From: an uncultured Eubacteriales bacterium
GTDB lineage: Bacteria > Bacillota > Clostridia > Lachnospirales > Lachnospiraceae
Length of the DNA: 6,447 nucleotides
Assembly: GCA_949297565.1 (NCBI GenBank)
Contig: CASFUI010000300.1
Coordinates: 1 to 6,447, forward strand
Reading direction: 5' to 3'
The notes below the pieces were generated by a model. That model worked only from the letters and a program-made list of their open reading frames with translations. It made no database searches and was not told the origin of the DNA. The stretch's first letter is position 1, and each line of letters opens with the position of its first letter. Positions 1 through 6,200 of this stretch are shown one piece after another. Made by a program: the position numbers and the translations under genes.

Positions 1-72
1 CCCTTGTTTTTCCATACTATAACATTTACTACGGCAGTCATTACATTTAACATAAAAATATGCGACAGCCAT
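1..72 (-). CDS. Possible 5' end of a small Cys-rich protein gene (truncated by window edge)
   Basis: An ATG lies 10 nt after the nfnA stop codon, and its frame stays open for all 24 codons to the window edge. The predicted N-terminus begins MAVAYFYVKC and contains three cysteines in a CxxCxxxC arrangement (residues 10, 13 and 17). This could be the start of a zinc-ribbon or metal-binding protein. The residues do not resemble the usual N-terminus of NfnB/GltA, the normal partner of the gene upstream; that subunit normally opens with an EQDPKxR-type segment and a later cysteine cluster. No convincing Shine-Dalgarno sequence precedes the ATG, and the intervening DNA is only A and T. A later in-frame ATG (15-13) also lacks a ribosome binding site. 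The frame is short enough to be open by chance, so the gene call is tentative and its function is unknown. Confidence 0.35.
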   Translation of the reverse strand, partial: MAVAYFYVKCNDCRSKCYSMEKQG

Positions 73-82
73 AATAAAATAA

Positions 83-964
83 TTAATTACAGTGTCCGCA
101 GCCGCCGTGATGTGTATCGCCCTCGGTAAGAGCAAGCATAGCTCTGCCCTCCTCCGTCTTATACATCTGCTGGCGCTTCATAGCCTGGTCGAAATCCACC
201 TTATGTCCGTCAAACTCCGGTCCGTCAACACACGCAAACTTAACCTCATCTCCAACCTGAATACGGCATGCTCCGCACATACCTGTTCCGTCAACCATAA
301 TAGGATTCATACTTACAACTGTTGGAATACCCAGCTCCTTTGTAAGAAGACAGACAAATTTCATCATAATCAACGGTCCGATTGCTATACAAAGGTCATA
401 TTTCTTTCCCTCGTTATTTACAAGGTCCTTTAATACATCTGTACCCATTCCCTTTCTTACATAGCTTCCGTCATCCGTCGTGAGATAGAGATTTCCTGCC
501 ACTTCACGCATAGGCTCCTCTAAGATAAGCATATCCTTGTTTTTCGCTCCGACAATTACATCGGCATCAATGCCGTGCTCATGAAGCCACTTTACCTGTG
601 GATATACAGGCGCAGTTCCCACTCCTCCGGCTACAAAAACTATTTTCTTTTTCTTTAACTCTTCTATATCTTCATTAACCAATTCTGACGCACATCCGAG
701 CGGGCCCACAAAATCCTCAAAATAGTCGCCTTCCTTTAAATCAGCCATCTTTGTTGTAGATGCACCGACACTCTGGAAAACTATGGTGATTGTTCCCTCT
801 TCCCTGTTGTAATCACAGATTGTAAGAGGAATCCTCTCTCCCTTTTCATCCATTTTCACAATAACGAACTGACCAGGCTGACAATGCTTAGCGACTCTGG
901 GCGCTAAAACATCCATTAAATAAATTTTTTCCGCCAGCTTTTCAGCTTTTAAAATCTTATACAT
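83..964 (-). CDS. nfnA: NfnA-like FAD/NAD(P)-binding, [2Fe-2S] oxidoreductase subunit (sulfide dehydrogenase/dihydroorotate dehydrogenase electron-transfer type)
   Basis: This is a complete 293-residue cytoplasmic flavoprotein of the ferredoxin-NADP reductase fold. The family includes the small subunit of the electron-bifurcating NADH-dependent ferredoxin:NADP+ oxidoreductase (NfnAB), older 'sulfide dehydrogenase' beta subunits and PyrK. Visible motifs are the FAD-binding RIPLTICDY (44-52), the second flavin-contact stretch FQSVGASTTKM (63-73), the nucleotide-binding GGVGTAP (113-119), and the iron-sulfur region VDGTGMCGACR (224-234) followed by FACVDGPEFDGH (243-254). Cys230, Cys233 and Cys245, with Asp225 as the likely fourth ligand, fit the one-Asp/three-Cys [2Fe-2S] site known for NfnA. 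The protein ends in a His/Cys tail (HHGGCGHC), which I recall from clostridial relatives. The start at 964 is supported by GAAAGGGG at 972-979, 7 nt upstream. The gene follows the TPR membrane protein gene by 31 nt with no obvious own promoter. The partner NfnB/GltA is not visible. A role as a subunit for another partner flavoprotein cannot be excluded. Confidence 0.88.
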   Translation of the reverse strand: MYKILKAEKLAEKIYLMDVLAPRVAKHCQPGQFVIVKMDEKGERIPLTICDYNREEGTITIVFQSVGASTTKMADLKEGDYFEDFVGPLGCASELVNEDIEELKKKKIVFVAGGVGTAPVYPQVKWLHEHGIDADVIVGAKNKDMLILEEPMREVAGNLYLTTDDGSYVRKGMGTDVLKDLVNNEGKKYDLCIAIGPLIMMKFVCLLTKELGIPTVVSMNPIMVDGTGMCGACRIQVGDEVKFACVDGPEFDGHKVDFDQAMKRQQMYKTEEGRAMLALTEGDTHHGGCGHCN

Positions 965-971
965 TTATGTA

Positions 972-979
972 CCCCTTTC
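972..979 (-). promoter_or_regulatory. Ribosome binding site of the nfnA-like gene
   Basis: On the minus strand the sequence reads GAAAGGGG, 7 nt before the ATG at 964. It lies inside the 31-nt gap after the upstream stop codon and is the only sequence signal recognised in that gap, which fits translation from a shared transcript. Confidence 0.7.
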
Positions 980-995
980 AAAGTAATAGTAAAAA

Positions 996-2591
996 TTAAT
1001 ATTGAACGGCTGATAGAGAGCCATTGCTGCCGGTAACCGTATAACACTGACCGTTCTTGACTCCAACACCGTAATATCCATCTGTGGTCCTGCTGTTGCC
1101 GTTATATACATCAAGACGTATATAATACATCTCAACGCCGCTTATTGTCATAATGCTCTGGTACTCAAGCTTTGCTGTTCCTCCGCCGGGAACAACAGTT
1201 CCAAGACTGCTCACTTTTCCATTTTCCTGAAGGCGCCTCATAAGAATAGCCTCTGCCTCAGATTGGGTGTAAGACTTTTCCTCTATAACGGTATAGCTGC
1301 ATCTTGTAACAGTGCTTGACAAATTATGCTTGTTAATTACAATCACGGAAACAACAATATTTCCCGTTTTATTCAGCTCTATTCCGCCCGAATACTGTGA
1401 CGAATTAGCTGAAGGTGTGCTTCCGTCTAAAGTATAGTACGCCTTTTCATCATCCGCAAGCCCTTCGATTACAATTTTTGTTCCCACAGTAACCTCAGAA
1501 CTCTCCGGAGAAAGCTTAGGCGCCTCAGGTGCCTTTAGCGCAATAGTATATGTAAATTCAGCAATATCCGAGTTTACACCTATAGAGTTTACAGCAATCG
1601 CCTTAACGGTAACCGTATCCTTCTCTATTTTAATACTTCCTGAATACTTTATGCTCTTTGCGGTAGGCTCACTTCCGTCAACTGTATAATAAATATCACA
1701 GCCGTCAGCCGCCATAAGCCTTAGTTCAATGGCATCGTCAAAGTTTCCAGGAGTCTCAGAAGGAGTTGGAGCCGAAACCTTATATGCATCAAGAACGGAT
1801 TCAGATTTTGTTCCCTTATAATCTCTTATAAGCTCCGTAAGCTCTGCTCCGTTTTTATTATCCTGATAGAGCTGAGCCAGTGCTGTGAGCGCTTTTTCGT
1901 TAAGCTTATCATATGCAAGCGCCTCTTTCAGCACCTCTATTGCCTTATCTGTCTGTCCTGTTCGATTATATGCATCTGCAAGCGCGCACATCATCTCTAC
2001 ATTTTTCTTTCCATCGCTTGTCGCATAAGCCTTTGAGAGAAAATCTACCGCCTGGTTATAATCCTGGCTGTTGTAATACTCCATTCCCTTATCATAATTA
2101 TACTTATACGACTTCTTATTATTTGAATTTATAACAACAGCCGCTATTACAATTATTAAGACAACCAGAACTACAAAGCCGCCGACTCCGGCAATAATAA
2201 GCTTATTTCTTTTAGTAAGTCTCTGCGGTGCAGTTTCTTTTTCCCTATTTAAAGCACTTCTTTCATCTTTTACGCCTTCGGTCAAATCAGATTTATCATC
2301 CTCAAAGTCATCATCTGACAGCTCAGACATGTCATTTTTTTCATACGCCTGTCTGTTTTGTGAAACGCCGCCAGTTGCAAGACTTTTTACCATATTTCTG
2401 TCAACCATCTGTGTTGCATCAAGATCAACACTCTTAGATTTTTTTCTGACCGGTTCACTGTTTATATTTTCATTATCAACATGCTCTTCATCTGAATATG
2501 CCGCTTTTGCGACATTTGTCTCTTCCTCTACCAGACGCTCAAGTGAACGTGCAAGCTCATCATCAATATCAAAATTATCCTTTTCGTTCAT
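996..2591 (-). CDS. Single-pass membrane protein with TPR repeats and two chitobiase C-terminal-like (FN3-associated) modules
   Basis: The protein has 531 residues and no name that I recognise. Residues 1-125 are acidic and low-complexity (for example LSDDDFEDDK at 91-100) and probably disordered in the cytoplasm. A basic KRNK precedes one hydrophobic helix at about 131-154, so the N-terminus is predicted inside and the rest outside. Residues about 162-260 form two to three TPR-like helical pairs (GMEYYNSQDYNQAVDFLSKA; ALADAYNRTGQTDKAIEVLKEAL). Two beta modules follow, at about 283-350 and 362-435. They carry the signatures YYTVDGSEPT (301-310) and YYTLDGSTPS (385-394), each followed by YSG, typical of CHB_HEX_C_1/FN3-associated domains; no catalytic domain is present. 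Residues about 438-531 form a C-terminal domain I cannot assign, rich in Tyr and Gly (YYGVGVKNGQCYTV). AGGAG lies 8 nt before the ATG. The gene has its own promoter at 2675-2703 and probably continues into nfnA. An envelope scaffolding or binding role is inference. Confidence 0.85.
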   Translation of the reverse strand: MNEKDNFDIDDELARSLERLVEEETNVAKAAYSDEEHVDNENINSEPVRKKSKSVDLDATQMVDRNMVKSLATGGVSQNRQAYEKNDMSELSDDDFEDDKSDLTEGVKDERSALNREKETAPQRLTKRNKLIIAGVGGFVVLVVLIIVIAAVVINSNNKKSYKYNYDKGMEYYNSQDYNQAVDFLSKAYATSDGKKNVEMMCALADAYNRTGQTDKAIEVLKEALAYDKLNEKALTALAQLYQDNKNGAELTELIRDYKGTKSESVLDAYKVSAPTPSETPGNFDDAIELRLMAADGCDIYYTVDGSEPTAKSIKYSGSIKIEKDTVTVKAIAVNSIGVNSDIAEFTYTIALKAPEAPKLSPESSEVTVGTKIVIEGLADDEKAYYTLDGSTPSANSSQYSGGIELNKTGNIVVSVIVINKHNLSSTVTRCSYTVIEEKSYTQSEAEAILMRRLQENGKVSSLGTVVPGGGTAKLEYQSIMTISGVEMYYIRLDVYNGNSRTTDGYYGVGVKNGQCYTVTGSNGSLSAVQY

Positions 2592-2599
2592 ATCGGTGA

Positions 2600-2604
2600 C
2601 TCCT
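2600..2604 (-). promoter_or_regulatory. Ribosome binding site of the TPR membrane protein gene
   Basis: AGGAG on the minus strand lies 8 nt upstream of the ATG at 2591. It fixes this Met as the start, and no better upstream start in frame was seen. Confidence 0.75.
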
Positions 2605-2674
2605 ATAATTTATATATGTTAATATGTATAAATAATTTCTTTCATACTACTAAACAATAAAAATTTCAAGCTAT

Positions 2675-2703
2675 ATAATAACACTATATCGCTATATTTT
2701 CAA
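2675..2703 (-). promoter_or_regulatory. Sigma-A-type promoter for the TPR membrane protein / nfnA unit
   Basis: On the minus strand TTGAAA (2703-2698) is followed by exactly 17 nt and then TATTAT (2680-2675). Each box matches 5 of 6 bases of the vegetative consensus. Transcription would start near 2668, giving a 5' leader of about 75 nt before the ATG at 2591. The promoter lies about 50 nt past the stop codon of the small cysteine protein gene, suggesting the two are independently expressed. A weaker second candidate sits just downstream: TTGAAA at 2669-2664, 17 nt, then TATGAA at 2646-2641. Confidence 0.6.
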
Positions 2704-2755
2704 GACGCCAAAAACTGAAGACTATGAAAACATAAATAATTTCGATTTGTATAGT

Positions 2756-2941
2756 TTATACCCAATCAGTGCCCTCAAACACTTTAATTCTTCTGGCTCC
2801 ACCTGACTTTTTTTGTTTTTCCTCAGGTTTCTTTTTCTCAATTTTTGCGCATTTGCCCTGTATTACAGCAATGCTCTCCGCATCACAGACACCGCTGCTG
2901 TTATGCACACAATCCATCATTTCACAAAACACTGTACTCAT
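2756..2941 (-). CDS. Small four-cysteine protein, DUF1540-like
   Basis: This is a 61-residue protein beginning MSTVFCEMMDC. Cysteines lie at 6, 11, 19 and 31, with the core CEMMDCVHNSSGVCDAESI. The pattern CxxxxC, then an N-x(2)-G-x-C turn, then A-x-x-I, is that of DUF1540, a family of tiny cysteine-rich proteins of unknown function common in Clostridia and Bacilli, probably metal-binding. The fourth cysteine usually sits further on, in a TxC motif; here it falls in GKCAK, so this is a variant or distant member. The C-terminal half is charged and basic (KKKPEEKQKK, then GARRIK). A longer frame starts at 2962, but AAGGAAG there abuts the ATG with no spacing. The Met at 2941 has GAGGTGA 10 nt upstream, so I chose it. 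No terminator is evident after the stop codon. The gene has its own candidate promoter at 3115-3143. Confidence 0.65.
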   Translation of the reverse strand: MSTVFCEMMDCVHNSSGVCDAESIAVIQGKCAKIEKKKPEEKQKKSGGARRIKVFEGTDWV

Positions 2942-2951
2942 TCTGGTAATT

Positions 2952-2958
2952 TCACCTC
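2952..2958 (-). promoter_or_regulatory. Ribosome binding site that decides the start of the DUF1540-like gene
   Basis: GAGGTGA on the minus strand matches seven bases of the complement of the 16S 3' end and lies 10 nt before the ATG at 2941. The alternative ATG at 2962 has only AAGGAAG (2969-2963) directly against it, which is too close for normal initiation. Confidence 0.55.
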
Positions 2959-3083
2959 TCATCTTCCTTTGACTAATCGACTCATCACTTTCAACAAATT
3001 AATTTACAATTTCTTTTTAATTTTAATATTTCTTTTATTAAACCGACACACTTTGCTCACATTTATTACATATAATACATTAC

Positions 3084-3103
3084 AGATAGAATTAATTCTA
3101 TCT
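3084..3103. repeat. Perfect 20-bp palindrome, candidate operator
   Basis: The two halves AGATAGAATT and AATTCTATCT are exact reverse complements with no spacer. The palindrome lies about 5-25 nt downstream of the start predicted for the promoter at 3115-3143, a place where a dimeric repressor commonly binds. It could also fold as a weak AU-rich hairpin at the start of the leader RNA. No regulator gene for it is in the window, so the operator role is inferred from position and symmetry. Confidence 0.5.
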
Positions 3104-3114
3104 CCCCCTCATAT

Positions 3115-3143
3115 TTTATATTTATACAAAGAACGGATGGCAA
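3115..3143 (-). promoter_or_regulatory. Sigma-A-type promoter for the DUF1540-like gene
   Basis: On the minus strand TTGCCA (3143-3138) is followed by 17 nt and TATAAA (3120-3115). Each box matches 5 of 6 consensus bases. The predicted start is near 3108, giving a leader of about 165 nt to the ATG at 2941. The -35 box lies entirely inside one arm of the terminator-like hairpin, so the same bases serve two signals. Confidence 0.5.
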
Positions 3144-3170
3144 ATGACTTTTCATTGCCATCCGTTCTTT
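3128..3170 (-). terminator. Terminator-like hairpin downstream of the Big2 protein gene
   Basis: Arms 3128-3143 and 3155-3170 pair perfectly over 16 bp (AAAGAACGGATGGCAA with TTGCCATCCGTTCTTT). Three further pairs are possible past one bulged A, leaving a CTTT loop. It lies about 100 nt after the Big2 stop codon and before the next gene's leader, where a terminator is expected. On the minus strand the stem is followed by TTTGTATAAATA, only a moderate U-tract. On the plus strand it ends in a cleaner run of six T (3168-3173). It may therefore work in both directions. Confidence 0.65.
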
Positions 3171-3220
3171 TTTAGCTGCAAAAAATCAACAGCCAAATAT
3201 TTTCTTCCATTACACAGCAA

Positions 3221-3242
3221 ACCACCCGTATAAACGGGTGGT
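3221..3242. repeat. Short GC-rich inverted repeat (hairpin)
   Basis: Arms ACCACCCGT (3221-3229) and ACGGGTGGT (3234-3242) pair perfectly over 9 bp with a 4-nt loop. It begins 30 nt after the Big2 stop codon. No T-run follows on either strand, so it is not a standard intrinsic terminator. It could protect the 3' end of the mRNA, or be a dispersed REP-like or IS200/IS605-end-type palindrome. I cannot decide between these from one copy. Confidence 0.55.
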
Positions 3243-3271
3243 GCTAAATTTACACAAGCTTAGACACTGTG

Positions 3272-6200
3272 TTATTTTGGTATGTTAGTCACCTTTACAG
3301 TACAGTACAAGGTCTTATTATGAGTAACCGCAGTGACTGTTGTTGTACCGGCTTTTCTAGCAATCACCTGTCCGGTCGAAGATACCGTGCAGACTCTAGG
3401 ATTGCTGCTTCTCCAGACAACCGTATCACCGCTTTCTATTCCCAATACATCCAGCCAGAAAGAGTCGTACTGCTCCAAAGTTATATATGTCTGGCTTATT
3501 CCAAGTGCATGAACGGTACATGAAGACGATACTCCGTTAGCTGTACTCTCACACACAACCTCAGCAGTTCCAGGTCCTACAGTTGTTATAACACCATCAT
3601 TATTGACAGTAACAATTCCTGTATCTGTTGAATACCAGCTGTAAGAATCTGTATTTGACGCCGGCATAACTCGAACACTCAACTGTCTTGATTTTCCGGT
3701 AAGCATGTAAATTTCACTTGAGTTTATCTTTATAGATGAAATATTTACAACTGGTGTTACATATACCCAGCAGACACCCTTAACTTCATTTCCGTCCTTA
3801 GATGTAGCTGTAACCTTACATTTTCCCGTACTGAGTGCAAATATCTCTCCTGCCTCATCAACTGTCGCTATCGTCTCGTCTGACGAAGTCCAGTCCACAT
3901 CCTTTACAGAAGCATCCTCAGGATATATATTGGCATGCACAATAGCAGATTCGCCTACTAACAGACGTACCGTCGAAGGCTCTACAGTGATAGACGTCAC
4001 AGGATTAACAACTCTTACGATACACGAATCCGAAACGCCGCTGCCGTCAGCCGCAGTTGCGGTTATAACAGCTGTTCCCGGTGTACCGCCTATTATATTT
4101 CCCTGCTGGTCAACTGAACAAATATCGTTATTTGACGATGACCAGACAATATTTTTATTTGTCGCGGTATCAGAGCCAACCTCTGCAATCAGTGTACCGC
4201 TGGCTCCAACATTGAGAAACTTATTATGCTCACTCAGCGTTATAGACGATACATACTCTTTAACCTCAATCGTGCAGGCCGCAGTAAGCTGACATTCCTC
4301 AGTCGTGACCTCAATCACACAGCTTCCTCCCTTGAGGGCTGTAACTACACCGTGCTCATCAACTGACGCAACCTCCGGGTCACTTGAAAAATAAGTAACA
4401 TTTTTATTTTCTGCGTCCGCAGGCTCTATTGTAGGTATAATCGCATACTTAGAGCCAACCCACATAAGCTGATATGTCGAATTAAGTGTAATGCCAGTGA
4501 CAGGCTGTGTTACAGTTACGACACAGTAAGCCGTCAAACCTGTATCCACATTTGTAGCTATGATAGATGTCGTACCGGCTCCTGTTGCCGTACACTTGCC
4601 GTCACTCTCTACTGTACAAACTTCCTCGTCCCTGCTCTCCCATGTAATTATCTTATTGTCGGCATTTTCAGGCAGACATGTCGCGTTGAGCCAGAATACC
4701 TGCCCCTTTCTCACGGTAATATCCGTTGTATTCAAAACAATCTGAGTAACAGGCTGCTTTACATAGATGTTACACATTGCAGTGCTGCCGCCGTCAACCG
4801 ACTTACACAGTATAGTACAGCTTCCTGTGCCAACCGCAGTTACAAGTCCGTTTGAATCTACTATACATACATTAGTATTTGAAGATTCCCAATATACATT
4901 TCTGTTTGATGCCTCTACCGGAAGTACCTCTGCTGTTATTCTCAGACTCTGACCTATGGACATAATCTCATCGGTATAATCGAGCTTTATCGATTCAACC
5001 GGAATATTAATAATAAAATTACATGTTGCAATATATGCTCCGTCCTCAGTCTGACACACAATAGTTGCATATCCCGGCTGAACAAATTTAACAAGACCGT
5101 TTTCATCAACTGTTATTACAGAAGTATCAGAAGACGTCCAGGTAACATTCCTGTTTACACCATCTCCTGCAGGAGAGACTGTTGCGACAAGCTGGAACTG
5201 TCCTACAGCCATAGATGACTGAACTGTGGTCTCATTAAGTGTAATTCCCGTTACAGGTTCTCTTACATACACCTCACAGGTAGCAACTTTTAAACCGTCC
5301 TCAGAAATAACAGTTATGGTAGCTGTACCGCCCTTAACACCTGTAATTGTAGCTGTATAGCTGTCTCCTTCTACAGTCGCAACATCAGGATTGGAACTTC
5401 TCCACAAAACATTATTGTTAGTAGGTCCCGAAGGATTAAACAAAACCTGAACTGTTGCAGTTGAACCTCTGTCAACCATAACAGATGAAGGATTTATGCT
5501 GATTTCTCCTACAGGAGTTGTTACATAAACTATACATGTAGCAGACTTGATAACACCGTTTATATTCTGCATAGCTGTAATCTTAACAGTACCGGAAGCA
5601 ACTCCCTCTACAGTAAGCACCTTTCCGTTCTGTGTCGTATTGACAAGCTTTTCAGTAGGAACAATACCGTCTGCTCCCGGCTGATTTTCCACTTTAAATG
5701 TCACAGGGCTCTTATCAAGGTCTTCATCTGTGACAAGCGCCGTCAAATCAAATGTTTCGCCGATATTTACATTTGCACTTGTTGTACTGAGTCCAAATCC
5801 GTCAATAACCGTAAACTCATATTCGAGCTGATATGGCATACCGTACACGGTATACAATTCATCCTGAACTCTGGTTGCAATAATTTTAGCCTTTCCTGCT
5901 GACACAGCAGTCACAAGCCCTGTTGTCGCGTCAACCTGAAGAACTGAATTATCAGTAGTAGACCATGTAATTTCAGTCGGCTTTGCGGTAGTCTGAAGCT
6001 GAATCTGGTCTCCCACATTTAAGTTTGATACATTACTGCCAAGCTTCTTAAACGGAACAACCACATTTATTTTATCTTCTACAAGAGCCACTTCATTGCC
6101 CAGTGTATCCTGCGAATATATACCCGCTGAAACCATAGATACGCCCGCATGCACTCCAAGAAGGCTTCCCGCCGTATATGTACACACGTTGCTGTCCTCG

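Larger units (their letters stand above)
2963..3271. other. Intergenic regulatory gap, contents described
   Basis: This 309-nt stretch carries no convincing gene. From right to left it holds a GC-rich 9-bp hairpin (3221-3242), a long terminator-like hairpin (3128-3170), a minus-strand promoter (3115-3143) overlapping that hairpin, a perfect 20-bp palindrome (3084-3103), and then an AT-rich leader of roughly 140 nt to the DUF1540-like gene. The segment 3172-3220 shows nothing I recognise. Plus-strand frames through this DNA have no ribosome binding site and read as low-complexity Phe/Leu-rich sequence. Confidence 0.7.

Noticed and set aside
92..433. Plus-strand frame antisense to the nfnA-like gene
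   Set aside because: It mirrors a strongly supported gene, has no ribosome binding site, and its product resembles nothing.
2605..2635. AT-rich imperfect palindrome in the leader of the TPR membrane protein gene
   Set aside because: The symmetry is broken at several positions and the sequence is nearly all A and T, so chance explains it.
2749..2761. Small inverted repeat GTATA/TATAC over the stop codon of the DUF1540-like gene
   Set aside because: It has only 5 AT-rich pairs and no T-run, too weak to call a terminator.
2813..3175. Plus-strand frame across the DUF1540-like gene and the regulatory gap
   Set aside because: The product is low-complexity Phe/Leu/Ile-rich sequence from AT-rich DNA, runs through the terminator hairpin, and lacks a ribosome binding site.
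3269..3523. Plus-strand frame antisense to the Big2 gene end
   Set aside because: It is a shadow of a repeat-domain gene whose minus-strand frame has a clear domain pattern; no start signal was seen.
3284..6058. Possible recent DNA-level tandem duplication in the Big2 array
   Set aside because: Comparison of unit borders shows only protein-level similarity and no long near-identical DNA stretches.
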